A stretch of DNA of 64,000 nucleotides. Origin: Tessaracoccus rhinocerotis (lineage in GTDB: Bacteria > Actinomycetota > Actinomycetes > Propionibacteriales > Propionibacteriaceae). The position numbers and the translations under genes were made by a program. This document shows positions 10,383 through 19,484 of this stretch, piece after piece (positions within the stretch are counted from its first letter, which is position 1; each line of letters begins with the position of its first letter). Under the pieces are notes generated by a model. The model saw nothing but the letters and a program-made list of their open reading frames with translations, ran no database searches and was not told where the DNA came from. The stretch lies in assembly GCF_007197885.1 (NCBI RefSeq), contig NZ_VKKG01000001.1, positions 372,001-436,000 on the forward strand, read 5' to 3'.

Positions 10383-11867
10383 TCAGCCGATCCTGCCGGC
10401 CGCACGCTCCCACTGGGCCGCGTCACCCGAGGGCAGGTACGTCCTGGGCTCCGACGACGCCCGCACCACGGCGCGCAGCTCCGGCAGCCCGCCCGCGAGG
10501 AGCCCGACGGCTCGGGCCTGCACCACGAGGTTGCCCAGCGCTGTGCCCTCGTCGGGCCCGGCCACGACCGGCAGCCCCGTCGCGTCGGCGGTGAGCTGGC
10601 ACAGCAGCTGGTTGCGGACCCCACCACCCACGATGTGGACGACGCCGACCTCCCGGCCGCTGATGTCCGCCGCGCGCCGGATCGCACGCGCGTAGGCGAT
10701 GGCCAGGGAGTCGAAGATGCAGCGCGCGAACTCGGCGGGGGTCTCGGGCTGCGGCTGCCCCGTCCGGCGGGCGGCCTCGGCGATCCGCGAGGGCATGTCA
10801 CCGGGCGGGAAGAACGCCGCGTCGTCGACGTCGACGACCGTCCGCAGCCCCGGCACGGCGGCGGCTCGGGAAACCAACTCCGGCACGTCGACGTCCATGC
10901 GTCGCTCGCGCCAAGTCCGAACCGACTCGTTGAAGACCCACAGCCCCATCACGTTCTTGAGGAAGCGGACGGTGCCGTCCACCCCCAGCTCGTTGGTGAG
11001 ATTGGCGGCCCGGGCGTCCTCGCCCAGGACGGGTTCCGGGAGCTCCAGCCCCACCAGGGACCACGTTCCGCAGGAGATGTAGGCGAAGTCCGGCCGCTCA
11101 GCCGGGATGGCGACGACGGCCGAGGCCGTGTCATGGGTGCCGACGGCGACCAGCGGCGTGGGCGCGCCGACCGCCGTCGTCAGACCGAGCCCCTCGGTGT
11201 TCACCGGTCCCACGACGTGGCCGGGCTCGACGAGCTCGGCGAGCAGCGGCGAGACGTCACGGCCGAAGCGCTGCGCCAGCGTCTCCAGCACCTCCGGGCG
11301 CCAGCGCCGGGTGCGCGGGTCGAGCATGCCTGTGGTGGAGGCGTTGGTCACCTCGGTGACACGGCGGCCGGTGAGCCAGTAGCCCAGCAGGTCCGGGACC
11401 AGCAGCAGCCCGGCGGCACGCGCCAGCCGCTCCGGAGCCTCGGCCACGAGTTGGAAGACCGTGTTGAACGGCTGGACCTGCAGGCCGTTGAGGGCGTACA
11501 GCTCGTCGGCAGGCAGTTCCGCGAAGAAGGCCTCCGGGGCACCCACGGTCCTGTCGCAGCGGTAGCTGGCCGGATTCCCGAGGAGCTCGCCGTCGGCGTC
11601 GAGGAGGCCGTAGTCGACGGCCCAGGTGTCGATCCCGACCGCTTCCAGGGGGCCGACGTCGTGGCTGGCCGTGCGCAGTCCCTCGGAGACCGACTGCCAC
11701 AGCCGCAGCACGTCCCAGTGCCGCCGCTGGCCCTTGGGCGTCGGCACCTCGACGGGTCCGTTGGGGAAGCGGGCGGCCTCCCTGAGCTCGAGCCGACCCC
11801 CGGACAGGGTGCCGGTGATCACCCGACCGCTCGAGGCGCCCAGGTCAACAGCAGCGAATGTCGTCAT
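10383..11867 (-). CDS. rhaB: Rhamnulokinase
   Basis: FGGY-family kinase that phosphorylates L-rhamnulose at O-1. The 494-residue protein begins with the ATP-site signature FAAVDLGASSGRVITG and contains GIDTWAVDYGLLD, GTHDTASAVVAIP and YISCGTWSLVG, all characteristic of rhamnulokinases. The C-terminal VHIVGGGVRNQLLCQLTADATG is the FGGY nucleotide-site segment. It is monocistronic. Its promoter region holds a perfect CGTGAAACGTTTCACG palindrome 14 bp upstream of the ATG. It is convergent with the aldolase gene with no bases between the stop codons. Confidence 0.95.
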   Translation of the reverse strand: MTTFAAVDLGASSGRVITGTLSGGRLELREAARFPNGPVEVPTPKGQRRHWDVLRLWQSVSEGLRTASHDVGPLEAVGIDTWAVDYGLLDADGELLGNPASYRCDRTVGAPEAFFAELPADELYALNGLQVQPFNTVFQLVAEAPERLARAAGLLLVPDLLGYWLTGRRVTEVTNASTTGMLDPRTRRWRPEVLETLAQRFGRDVSPLLAELVEPGHVVGPVNTEGLGLTTAVGAPTPLVAVGTHDTASAVVAIPAERPDFAYISCGTWSLVGLELPEPVLGEDARAANLTNELGVDGTVRFLKNVMGLWVFNESVRTWRERRMDVDVPELVSRAAAVPGLRTVVDVDDAAFFPPGDMPSRIAEAARRTGQPQPETPAEFARCIFDSLAIAYARAIRRAADISGREVGVVHIVGGGVRNQLLCQLTADATGLPVVAGPDEGTALGNLVVQARAVGLLAGGLPELRAVVRASSEPRTYLPSGDAAQWERAAGRIG

Positions 11868-11881
11868 CGACAGAGCCCTTT

Positions 11882-11897
11882 CGTGAAACGTTTCACG
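11882..11897. promoter_or_regulatory. LacI-type operator upstream of rhaB
   Basis: CGTGAAACGTTTCACG is a perfect 16-bp palindrome and the strongest of the four rhamnose-locus operator copies, 14 bp before the rhaB start codon. Confidence 0.8.
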
Positions 11898-11951
11898 TAT
11901 TCTAGCGCATGCGCCCTCACCGCCCGATGAGCGATCCGGGCGACCCGCACG

Positions 11952-12974
11952 TCAGAGCGCGGCGCGACCCGCGGTCGAGGCGCGCACCACGAGCCGGGGC
12001 TGGTGCACGACGTCGCGGTGTTCGTGGGCCTCCCCCTCGAGGATCTCGGCCTCCAGCAGCTGGAGAGCCTCCCGCCCGAGTTCCTCGGCCGGCTGCCGCA
12101 CGGAGGTGATCGGCACGACCGCGCTCTCGCAGAAGTCGATGTCGTCGTAGCCGATGAGGGCGATGTCGCTCGGCACCTCCAGGCTGCGGCCCATCACGAG
12201 GGACTGCAGGACCCCAGTGGCGAGGAGGTCGTTCATCGCGAAGATGGCGTCGGGACGGTCCGGGCCGCTGAGCACCTGCTCCCCCAAGGCGCGACCCGCG
12301 AGGATGCTCATCTCGGGGGGCTCCACGTACTCGACCTCGACGCCGGCACCCTCCGCCGCACTCAGCGCGCCGGCGCGGCGACGGCCGATCTGGCGGTAGT
12401 GGCCGGGACCACCGAGGATGGTGATGCGCTTGCGACCCAGGTCCAGCAGGTGCTGCATGGCGAGTCGTCCGCCATGGAAGTCGTCGGCGGAGACCGTGCA
12501 GAAGTCTGGCTCCGGCTCGACCGAGTCGACGAGGACGACGCGGGTGCCGCGGGCGGCGACGGCGCGGTGCTGCGAGAGGTCGGCCGCTCCGGGCGTGACC
12601 AGGATCCCCCTGGCCCGTTGCTGCTCGAACTGGGACAGGTAGTACTGCTCCTTGCTCACGCGGCGGTGGCTGTTGGCCACGAACAGTCCCAGCCCTTGCT
12701 CCTCGGCGGCCTCCTCCGCGGCCAGCGCGATGCTGCCGTAGAACGGGTTGGAGGTGTCCACGACCACCAGCCCGACGGCGCGGCTGACCCCGGCCTTCAA
12801 CTGGCGGGCAGCATTGTTGGGGACGTAGCCCAACTCCGAGATGGCGTCGAGCACCCGGCGCCGCTTGGCCTCGGAGACGGTGCTGGGCTTGTTGAGCACG
12901 TTGGACACCGTTCCCACGGAGACGCCTGCCTCCCGGGCGACGTCCTTGATCCCCGCTCCGCCTTCTCGAGCCAC
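11952..12974 (-). CDS. LacI family regulator of the rhamnose locus
   Basis: Sugar-responsive repressor. The N-terminal helix-turn-helix reads IKDVAREAGVSVGTVSNVLN, with the LacI hinge KAGVSRAVGLVVVDTSNPFY, and a periplasmic-binding-protein-like effector domain follows to the end. I place the start at GTG 12974 (340 residues, the usual length) because GGAGG lies 7 nt upstream. An in-frame extension of 60 residues to 13154 is open but non-homologous in character and would run through the operator at 13039. It is divergent from rhaM-rhaI, and four matching palindromes precede the four transcription units of the locus including its own, so autoregulation is likely. The inducer is presumably rhamnose or a pathway intermediate. 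Confidence 0.9.
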   Translation of the reverse strand: MAREGGAGIKDVAREAGVSVGTVSNVLNKPSTVSEAKRRRVLDAISELGYVPNNAARQLKAGVSRAVGLVVVDTSNPFYGSIALAAEEAAEEQGLGLFVANSHRRVSKEQYYLSQFEQQRARGILVTPGAADLSQHRAVAARGTRVVLVDSVEPEPDFCTVSADDFHGGRLAMQHLLDLGRKRITILGGPGHYRQIGRRRAGALSAAEGAGVEVEYVEPPEMSILAGRALGEQVLSGPDRPDAIFAMNDLLATGVLQSLVMGRSLEVPSDIALIGYDDIDFCESAVVPITSVRQPAEELGREALQLLEAEILEGEAHEHRDVVHQPRLVVRASTAGRAAL

Positions 12975-13038
12975 CCTGACACCTCCATCACCGCCACCGG
13001 GGCGGTTTCGACACGTTCGGCCTAATCCTCCCATAGCA

Positions 13039-13050
13039 TGAATCGTTTCA
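13039..13050. promoter_or_regulatory. LacI-type operator upstream of the rhamnose regulator gene
   Basis: TGAATCGTTTCA matches the TGAAWCGWTTCA consensus and lies 65 bp before the chosen regulator start. It suggests autoregulation. Confidence 0.7.
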
Positions 13051-13163
13051 CGGAGATTCCGGGACGATTCGCGCAGAACTGCTGCGAGGTCGACCACGGA
13101 ATGGCGACCGACGTGTCGCGGCCGATTGACTGGGACGCGGGTGTGTGGAAACATCAGGACTAC

Positions 13164-13175
13164 TGAATCGTTTCA
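13164..13175. promoter_or_regulatory. LacI-type operator upstream of rhaM-rhaI
   Basis: TGAATCGTTTCA, identical to the site at 13039-13050, 19 bp before the rhaM start. The two sites lie 125 bp apart (centre to centre) in the divergent promoter region, a spacing that could allow looping. Confidence 0.75.
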
Positions 13176-13194
13176 TCCTCATTGTGGAGGGCAG

Positions 13195-13557
13195 ATGTCC
13201 GAACTTCGTCGCTACTGCATGCACGCCCAGGTCGACCCCGCGCGTCTGGACGAGTACAGGCGTCGCCACGCCGCGGTGTGGCCCGAGATGCTTGAGGCCC
13301 TCGCGGAGTCGGGATGGCACAACTACTCCCTGTTCCTGCGCCCCGACGGCCTCCTGATCGCCTACGTCGAGAGCGAGGACCTTGCGGCAGCGCAGGCCGC
13401 CATGGCCGCCACCGAGGTCAACGCCCGTTGGCAGGCAGAGATGAGCGACTTCTTCGTCGGCCTCGACTCCACCCCCGACGTCGGCTTCCAGCCGATCGAG
13501 GAGGTCTTCAACCTCGAAACCCAGCTCGCGGCCGTCCCGGCCCGGAAGGAGAACTGA
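13195..13557 (+). CDS. rhaM: L-rhamnose mutarotase
   Basis: Interconverts alpha and beta anomers of L-rhamnose to feed the isomerase. The 120-residue protein matches the length of the family. The active-site segment YRRRHAAVWPEML contains Tyr21 and His25, equivalent to the catalytic Tyr/His of E. coli RhaM; WHNYSLFLRPDGLLIAYVE follows. The ATG at 13195 has GGAGGGC immediately before it. It forms a two-gene operon with rhaI (5-bp gap). Confidence 0.93.
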   Translation: MSELRRYCMHAQVDPARLDEYRRRHAAVWPEMLEALAESGWHNYSLFLRPDGLLIAYVESEDLAAAQAAMAATEVNARWQAEMSDFFVGLDSTPDVGFQPIEEVFNLETQLAAVPARKEN

Positions 13558-13562
13558 GCACC

Positions 13563-14729
13563 ATGACCATCCCCCAGGAGACCCTGGACGTCCTCGCCCG
13601 CCAGCGGATCGAGGTGCCGAGCTGGGCCTACGGCAACTCGGGAACGCGGTTCAAGGTGTTCGGCACGCCCGGCACGCCCCGCACCGTGCAGGAGAAGCTG
13701 GCCGACGCCGCACAGGTGCACAAGTACACGGGCCTGGCCCCCGACGTCGCGCTCCACATCCCGTGGGACAAGGTGGACGACTACGCGGAACTGCGCCGCT
13801 TCGCGGAAGACCTGGGAGTCGGGCTGGGCACCATCAACTCCAACACCTTCCAGGACGACGTCTACAAGTTCGGGTCCCTGACGCACTCCGATCCAGCCAT
13901 CCGCCAGAAGGCTGTCGACCACCACCTGGAGTGCATCGAGATCATGGGCGCCACCGGCTCCCGCGACCTCAAGATCTGGCTCGCCGACGGCAGCAACTAC
14001 CCCGGCCAGGTGAGCATCCGTGCCCGCCAGGACTGGCTGCACGAGTCTCTGTCCAAGATCTACGCCCAGCTCGGCGCCGAGCAGCGCATGGTGCTGGAGT
14101 ACAAGTTCTTCGAGCCGGCCTTCTACCACACCGACGTCCCGGACTGGGGCACCTCGTACGTGCAGGTGGCGGCACTCGGCGAGAAGGCGATGGTCTGCCT
14201 CGACACCGGTCACCACGCCCCGGGCACCAACATCGAGTTCATCGTCGCCCAGCTGCTGCGCCTCGGCAAGCTCGGCTCCTTCGACTTCAACTCCCGCTTC
14301 TACGCCGACGACGACCTGATCGTCGGCGCCGCGGACCCGTTCCAGCTGTTCCGGATCCTGTTCGAGGTGGTCGTCGGTGGCGGCCTCGACGAGGACTCGC
14401 CCGTCGCGTTCATGCTGGACCAGTGCCACAACGTCGAGGACAAGGTCCCCGGCCAGATCCGCTCCGTCCTGAACGTCCAGGAGATGACCGCCCGGGCGCT
14501 GCTCGTCGACCGCGACGAGCTGCGGACCGCGCAGGAGGGCGGCGACGTGCTGGGCGCCAACTCGATCCTCATGGATGCCTTCTACACCGACGTCCGCCCG
14601 GCGTTGGCCGAGTGGCGTGAGAGCCGGGGCCTGCCCGCCGACCCGATGCGCGCGTTCGCGGAGTCGGGCTACCTGGCCAGGATCGCCGAGGAGCGCGTCG
14701 GCGGCAGCCAGTCGAGCTGGGGCGCCTGA
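13563..14729 (+). CDS. rhaI: L-rhamnose isomerase (RhaI type)
   Basis: Converts L-rhamnose to L-rhamnulose. The 388-residue protein resembles the Pseudomonas stutzeri-type RhaI (xylose-isomerase-like TIM barrel), not the enterobacterial RhaA. Characteristic segments are SWAYGNSGTRFKVFG near the N-terminus, VALHIPWDKVDDY, IKIW-type LKIWLADGSNYPGQ, the metal-site stretch VLEYKFFEPAFYHTD, VCLDTGHHAPGTNIE and GSFDFNSRFYADDDL. The ATG at 13563 follows GGAAGGAG 7 nt away. Cotranscribed with rhaM. The gene ends just before a strong bidirectional hairpin. Confidence 0.95.
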   Translation: MTIPQETLDVLARQRIEVPSWAYGNSGTRFKVFGTPGTPRTVQEKLADAAQVHKYTGLAPDVALHIPWDKVDDYAELRRFAEDLGVGLGTINSNTFQDDVYKFGSLTHSDPAIRQKAVDHHLECIEIMGATGSRDLKIWLADGSNYPGQVSIRARQDWLHESLSKIYAQLGAEQRMVLEYKFFEPAFYHTDVPDWGTSYVQVAALGEKAMVCLDTGHHAPGTNIEFIVAQLLRLGKLGSFDFNSRFYADDDLIVGAADPFQLFRILFEVVVGGGLDEDSPVAFMLDQCHNVEDKVPGQIRSVLNVQEMTARALLVDRDELRTAQEGGDVLGANSILMDAFYTDVRPALAEWRESRGLPADPMRAFAESGYLARIAEERVGGSQSSWGA

Positions 14730-14735
14730 GCCGTT

Positions 14736-14771
14736 GCGCCCCGGGTCACTGCGAACAGTGGCCCGGGGCGC
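14736..14771. terminator. Bidirectional terminator between rhaI and gntK
   Basis: 16-bp stem GCGCCCCGGGTCACTG / CAGTGGCCCGGGGCGC (one G-T wobble) with a CGAA tetraloop. It lies between two convergent genes and can serve both. Confidence 0.8.
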
Positions 14772-14795
14772 GAGGACGCCGCCGTCCCGAAGGGG

Positions 14796-15341
14796 TCAGT
14801 GAGTGCTGCGCAGCCAGGCCGTCGCCACTGAGGCGAGCGTCTCCGGGTCCGCCGAGACGTCGAACACCCGGCCGTGCTCCTCGCCCTCCAGCATCTCCAG
14901 GGTTGCCAGCTGCGAGTCCAGCAGGCTCGCGGGCATGAAGTGCCCGGGGCGCACCTGCATCCGCTCCCACAGCAGGTCGCGGCTGCCGTGCAGGTGCACG
15001 AAGACCGTCTCGGGTGCGCCGGCCCGGATGACGTCGCGGTAGCTGCGCTTCAGCGCGGAGCACCCGAGCACCAGCGTGCGGCCCTCGGCCCGGGCAAGTT
15101 CGAGGCGAGCGCCGACCTCCTGCAGCCACGGCCCACGGTCGTCGTCGTCAAGGGGGATCCCCCGGCTCATCTTCGCGATGTTCGCCGCCGGGTGGAGGGC
15201 GTCACCGTCCACGAAGTCACCACCGAGGTCGTTTGCGATCAACTCCCCCACGGTGGTCTTTCCGCTGCCGGAGACCCCCATCACGACGACGCGGTAACCC
15301 GCGGCCTCCGCCGCGGGTCCCGCACCATGGTTTCCGGTCAC
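14796..15341 (-). CDS. gntK: Gluconokinase
   Basis: Phosphorylates D-gluconate to 6-phosphogluconate. The 181-residue P-loop kinase shows [12 protein letters not shown] (Walker A), [19 protein letters not shown] and [11 protein letters not shown], the classical gluconokinase signature, then [12 protein letters not shown]. The start is GTG at 15341, overlapping the manD stop by four bases (GTGA), so it is the last gene of the uxaC-uxuB-manD-gntK operon. A PfkB-type KDG kinase would be expected here for the glucuronate pathway, so its role may be gluconate use in parallel or a broader aldonate specificity. The latter is inference. Confidence 0.92.
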   Translation of the reverse strand: MTGNHGAGPAAEAAGYRVVVMGVSGSGKTTVGELIANDLGGDFVDGDALHPAANIAKMSRGIPLDDDDRGPWLQEVGARLELARAEGRTLVLGCSALKRSYRDVIRAGAPETVFVHLHGSRDLLWERMQVRPGHFMPASLLDSQLATLEMLEGEEHGRVFDVSADPETLASVATAWLRSTH

Positions 15342-16567
15342 CAGTCGTGGACCGTTCCGTCGACGAGGCGGTTGTACGGCAGGTAGGCCTGCTGGTACGG
15401 GAACGCGTTCGCGGCCTCGACGTTGAACTCCACGCCCAGGCCGGGCGCCTCGCCCGGGTGCAGGTAGCCGTCGATGAAGGTCATCTGCTGCTCGAAGACC
15501 TGGTTGGTGGCGGCGGAGTGCTGCATGTACTCCTGGATGCCGTAGTTGTGGATGGACAGGCCGACGTGCAGCTGGGCGGCGAAGCCGATCGGCGAGATGT
15601 CGGTGGGGCCGTGGAACCCGGACTTGATCTGGTACTGCTCGGCGAAAGCCATGACCTTCTTCAGCGGCGAGATGCCGCCGAAGTGCGTGGAGGCGGCGCG
15701 CACGTAGTCGATGAGCTGCTCCTTGATCAACAGCTGGAAGTCCCAGATGGTGTTGAAGATCTCACCGATCGCCAGCGGCGTGGTGGTGTGCTGGCGCACC
15801 AGCCGCAGGCCCTCCTGGTTCTCGGCGGGGGTGCAGTCCTCGAGCCAGAACAAATCGTAGGGTTCGAGATCCTTGCCCAGCCTGGCCGCCTGGATCGGCG
15901 TCATGCGGTGGTGGCCGTCGTGCAGGAGGGGCAGCTCCGGGCCGAACTCGTTGCGCACGGCCTCGAAGACGGTCGGCAGGTGGCGAAGGTAGGCACGGGT
16001 GTCCCAGTCCTCCTCGGTCGGGAACGCCCCGCGGCCCGCGGGCTCGTAGTCGTAGCGCTCGCCGGAGGCCTGGGTCTGGGCGGCTACGCCATAGACGGCC
16101 TTGATCCCCGGGATGGCGGTCTGGACGCGGACCGACTTGTAGCCCTGCTCGAGGTGGGCGCGGATGGAGTCGAACAGGGACTCGATGTCCGTGCCGGAGG
16201 CGTGGCCGTAGGCGCGCAGCCCGCGGCGGGAGGCGCCGCCGAGCAGCTGGTAGACCGGCATGTTGGCGGCCTTGCCCTTGATGTCCCACAGCGCCATGTC
16301 GACCGACGCGATCGCGGCCATGGTGACGGGGCCGCGGCGCCAGTACGACGAGCGGTACAGGAACTGCCAGGTGTCCTCGATGTTGCTCGGGTCCTTGCCG
16401 ATCAGCAGCTGGACGACGTGCTCCTTCAGGTAGGCGGCGACGGCGAGCTCGCGGCCGTTGAGGGTCGCGTCACCGATGCCCACGAGACCCTCGTCGGTCT
16501 CGATGCGCAGCGTCACGAAGTTGCGCGACGGGCTCGTCACGAACACTTCGGCCTTGGTGATCTTCAT
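15338..16567 (-). CDS. Mannonate/gluconate dehydratase of the enolase superfamily (ManD/RspA type)
   Basis: Predicted acid-sugar dehydratase that makes 2-keto-3-deoxygluconate, most probably from D-mannonate given uxaC and uxuB upstream. The 409-residue protein is typical of the ManD subgroup: [13 protein letters not shown] start, [34 protein letters not shown], and the barrel metal ligands within [28 protein letters not shown] and [29 protein letters not shown] carries the C-terminal catalytic loop. Some members of this subgroup are weak enzymes or act on D-gluconate instead, so the substrate is not certain, the more so with gntK beside it. ATG at 16567 with AAGGAACC upstream. Confidence 0.88.
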   Translation of the reverse strand: MKITKAEVFVTSPSRNFVTLRIETDEGLVGIGDATLNGRELAVAAYLKEHVVQLLIGKDPSNIEDTWQFLYRSSYWRRGPVTMAAIASVDMALWDIKGKAANMPVYQLLGGASRRGLRAYGHASGTDIESLFDSIRAHLEQGYKSVRVQTAIPGIKAVYGVAAQTQASGERYDYEPAGRGAFPTEEDWDTRAYLRHLPTVFEAVRNEFGPELPLLHDGHHRMTPIQAARLGKDLEPYDLFWLEDCTPAENQEGLRLVRQHTTTPLAIGEIFNTIWDFQLLIKEQLIDYVRAASTHFGGISPLKKVMAFAEQYQIKSGFHGPTDISPIGFAAQLHVGLSIHNYGIQEYMQHSAATNQVFEQQMTFIDGYLHPGEAPGLGVEFNVEAANAFPYQQAYLPYNRLVDGTVHDW

Positions 16568-16619
16568 GTTGTGGTTCCTTACGGGTCTCGGCGCGGGGCG
16601 CCTGGCTGAGGGCGGACTG

Positions 16620-18023
16620 TCAGTTCTTGAAGGTGCCGCGCAGCGCCTTCAGTGCTGCGACGACGTCGAGTTCGGAGGCGAGCTGCTGGTCGACCAGCGC
16701 GAGCAGTGCCGGGGTCTGGTCATCGGTACCGGCGGCGATCGCGATCCGCGGTCCGGCCGGGTCCTGCACGTGCTCGCCCGCGCTGACCTGCTCGGTGACC
16801 CGATCCATCCACGCCGCGATCGGGCGCAGCGCCGCGACCCCGTCGCGCCCGGCCCTGCGTTCGGCGAGGAACACCGGGACGGCACGGGCGGCGAGCTTGA
16901 GCGTGCCGTCCATCCCGATCTGGCTGAGGTAGTGCGCGATGCGGGGGTTGGCGAAGCGGTCACGCAGGGCGGCGCGGTAGCCCGGGACGTCGAGTTCCGG
17001 ATCGGTGAGGTGGTTGGCCGCGGCGTCCCAGAAGTCCTCCACCCAGCCGGAGACCACCGGGTCCGCGAGCGCGGCCGAGATCGTACCGTGGCCGCGCAGC
17101 GCACCCGCGTAGGCCATCAGGGAGTGGGCACCGTTGAGGAGCCACAGCTTGCGGCGCTCGAACGCCTCGAGGTCGTCGACGAAGACGGCCCCGGCGCTCT
17201 CCCACGCGGGCCGGCCACCGGGGAAGTCACCGGCGAGCACCCAGGACGCGAACGGTTCCGTGACCACCGGCGAGGCGTCGGCGTAGCCCGTGGCCTCGGC
17301 CACCGCCAGCTTGTCCTCGTCGGTGGTGCGCGGCGTGATCCTGTCGATCGAGCTGTCGACGAAGGAGACGTTGTCCACGATCCACTTCGCCAGCAGCGGA
17401 TCGACGGCCGAGGCGAACCCCAGCACCGACGCCTTCGCGGCGGCCCCGTTGCCGGGCAGGTTGTCGCAGGACACGACGGCGATGGGCCAACCGTCGGCGG
17501 CCCGGCGGGCAGCGAGTCCCACCACGAGGCGGGCGGTGGCGCTCCTCACCTTGCCGCCCAGAGCGTGCCCGACGGTGAAGTCCTTGGCGTAGTGGGCGCG
17601 CAGGGCCTCGATGTCGGCAGCTACCTGCGGGTCATCCACGTCCAGTTCGGCGTTGCCCGGCCGCAGCTTGTAGCCGGCCTCGGTGACGGTGAGGGTGACG
17701 ACCGCCACCTCCGCCTGGGCAACCAGGGCTGCGAGGGCGGCAAGGTCGGCGCCGTCGTGGGCGGCCACCACAGAGGTGATCACCTCGTGGGAGTCACCGT
17801 CGGGACCGCGTACCACGAGCGTGTACAGGCCGTCCTGCGCGGCGAGCACCTCGGCCGCATCGGGGCTGCGGCCCGTGAACGCTGCGATCCCCCAGCCGTC
17901 GCCGGCGCGCTGGGTGTACCAAGCCTGGTGGGCGCGGTGGAAGGCGCCCAGCCCGAGGTGGACGATCCGTACCGGCGGGCGCGTACCGGCCTCGTAGGTG
18001 GTGGCGTTGAGTGGTTCGGTCAC
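16620..18023 (-). CDS. uxuB: Mannitol dehydrogenase family protein, probable fructuronate reductase
   Basis: NAD-dependent polyol dehydrogenase family, in this operon expected to reduce D-fructuronate to D-mannonate. The 467-residue protein has the dinucleotide-binding segment [34 protein letters not shown], and the family catalytic motif K-x4-N-x2-H in [16 protein letters not shown] chose GTG 18023 ([13 protein letters not shown]), which overlaps the uxaC stop by four bases. An upstream extension is open but merely reads uxaC out of frame. Mannitol, tagaturonate or arabinitol oxidation are the alternatives in the family; the uxaC and manD neighbours favour fructuronate. Confidence 0.9.
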   Translation of the reverse strand: MTEPLNATTYEAGTRPPVRIVHLGLGAFHRAHQAWYTQRAGDGWGIAAFTGRSPDAAEVLAAQDGLYTLVVRGPDGDSHEVITSVVAAHDGADLAALAALVAQAEVAVVTLTVTEAGYKLRPGNAELDVDDPQVAADIEALRAHYAKDFTVGHALGGKVRSATARLVVGLAARRAADGWPIAVVSCDNLPGNGAAAKASVLGFASAVDPLLAKWIVDNVSFVDSSIDRITPRTTDEDKLAVAEATGYADASPVVTEPFASWVLAGDFPGGRPAWESAGAVFVDDLEAFERRKLWLLNGAHSLMAYAGALRGHGTISAALADPVVSGWVEDFWDAAANHLTDPELDVPGYRAALRDRFANPRIAHYLSQIGMDGTLKLAARAVPVFLAERRAGRDGVAALRPIAAWMDRVTEQVSAGEHVQDPAGPRIAIAAGTDDQTPALLALVDQQLASELDVVAALKALRGTFKN

Positions 18024-19429
18024 AGTTTGAATGCCCTCCTCGGTGAGGCGTCGACCAGGTCGACGATGATCTCTGCGGCCCGCTCCTCGGTGATGCGGTG
18101 CTCGGCCACGAGGCGTGCCAGGAACCCGGCCTCGATGCGCCGGCTGGCGTCGTGGCGAGCGGGGATGGAACAGAACGCGCGGGTGTCGTCGATGAAGCCG
18201 GAGGAGCGGGAGAAGCCCGCGGTCTCGGTGACCGAGGCGCGGAAGCGCATCATGGCGTCGGGGGCGTCGAGGAACCACCAGGGCGCCCCGATGAACACCG
18301 ACGGGAAGAACCCGGCCAGGGGAGAGAGTTCGCGGGAATAGACCGTCTCGTCGATGGTGAACGGGATGAAGTGGAAACCCTCCGCGGTGCCGAAGTCGGC
18401 CAGCAGCGGCTGGAGGCCGGTGGCGAAGTCGACGGCGTGCGGGATGTCGTGGCCCGTGTCGGGTCCGAACCGGGCGAGGCTCTCGGGGTGGGTGTTGCGG
18501 TGCACGCCCGCGTGCATCGTCATCACGAGACCGTCCTCGACGGCCATGGCCGCCTGCACGTACATCATGTGCGCCTCGAAGGCGAGGGCCTCGGCGTGGG
18601 TCGCGGTGCCGGCGACGCCCTTCTCGAACAACGCGGCGGCCTCGTCGCGCCCGAGCTTCAGGGTGTTGGCGGTCTCGGTGCCGTGGTCGGAGGAGACGGC
18701 ACCGTGCTCGATGAAGTAGCGGCGACGGTTGGCCATGGCCGTGACGTACCCGTCGTAGCCGGAGCGACCGTCACCGGCGGCCTGGACGAGGCGCTCGGCG
18801 TTGCCGGTGAAGTCGTCGGCCCAGAACTTGATGTAGGCGTCAGGGCGGAAGGTCGGCAGCACCCGCGGCCGGAATCCCTCGTCGGTGGCGAGCTTGTCGT
18901 GGGGTGCGAGGTCGGCCAGCGGGTCGTCGGTGGTGGCCAGCACCTCGATGCCGAACTGCTCCATGAGTGCGCGCGGCCGGAAACCCGGCTCGTCGATCCG
19001 GGCCTGGATGGCGTCGTAGACCTCGTCGGCGGTCTCCTCGCGGATGTCGAGGTCGTCGACGCCGAAGACGGTGGCGAACTCCTGGCGCAGCCAGTAGCCG
19101 GAGGCAGTTCCGTCATAGAGGGGCCAGTGCTTGCAGAAGGTGCGCCAGGCCTCGCGCGGCGTGGCACCCTCGGTGCCTCCGACCCGCAGCTCGTCGAGCT
19201 TGATCCCCGCCGAGTGCATCACGCGGGTGACGTAGTGGTCGGGGCTGATCAGCAGGGCGGTCGGGTCCGGGAAGGCGACGTCATCGGCGATGATGGCGGC
19301 ATCCACGTGACCGTGCGGGGAGATGATAGGCAGGTCCGCCACCGCCGCGTGCAGCCCACGCGCGATCTCGCGCACACCGGGGTCAGCGGGGAGGAGCCGG
19401 TCTGGATGGTTCGAGATGTCGGAAGGCAT
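18020..19429 (-). CDS. uxaC: Glucuronate (uronate) isomerase
   Basis: Isomerises D-glucuronate to D-fructuronate, and galacturonate to tagaturonate. Amidohydrolase-like fold of 469 residues. Visible signatures are the N-terminal metal motif ISPHGHVDA, WYPxR-like features, MLATTDDPL-type stretch EVLATTDDPLADLAPHD, TFRPDAYIKF, MTMHAGVHRNTHP and SRSSGFIDDTRAFCSIPARHD near the C-terminus. ATG at 19429 (MPSDISNHPDRLLP) fits the family start; the long open extension to 19633 overlaps the LacI gene and is ignored. First gene of a coupled four-gene operon, downstream of a LacI regulator and preceded by an operator-like repeat. Confidence 0.94.
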   Translation of the reverse strand: MPSDISNHPDRLLPADPGVREIARGLHAAVADLPIISPHGHVDAAIIADDVAFPDPTALLISPDHYVTRVMHSAGIKLDELRVGGTEGATPREAWRTFCKHWPLYDGTASGYWLRQEFATVFGVDDLDIREETADEVYDAIQARIDEPGFRPRALMEQFGIEVLATTDDPLADLAPHDKLATDEGFRPRVLPTFRPDAYIKFWADDFTGNAERLVQAAGDGRSGYDGYVTAMANRRRYFIEHGAVSSDHGTETANTLKLGRDEAAALFEKGVAGTATHAEALAFEAHMMYVQAAMAVEDGLVMTMHAGVHRNTHPESLARFGPDTGHDIPHAVDFATGLQPLLADFGTAEGFHFIPFTIDETVYSRELSPLAGFFPSVFIGAPWWFLDAPDAMMRFRASVTETAGFSRSSGFIDDTRAFCSIPARHDASRRIEAGFLARLVAEHRITEERAAEIIVDLVDASPRRAFKL

Positions 19430-19458
19430 GGTGACATGTTCATCGTCCGGAGCGACCG

Positions 19459-19474
19459 GTGGCAACGAGTTGCC
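19459..19474. promoter_or_regulatory. Operator-like repeat between lacI and uxaC
   Basis: GGCAACGAGTTGCC (19461-19474) is an inverted repeat of six bases per arm. The overlapping GTGGCAACGAGT (19459-19470) matches GTGGCAACAAGT in front of the TRAP operon at 11 of 12 positions. It is a plausible site for the adjacent LacI-family regulator, 30 bp before uxaC. Confidence 0.5.
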
Positions 19475-19484
19475 GTGGGTTGCC

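Noticed and set aside
12975-13154. 60-residue N-terminal extension of the rhamnose LacI regulator
   Set aside because: It would run through the operator at 13039-13050. GTG 12974 has a correctly spaced GGAGG and gives the usual LacI length.
15233-18341. Two long plus-strand frames opposite manD and uxuB
   Set aside because: Antisense to well-supported enzymes with all catalytic motifs; no homology-like features.
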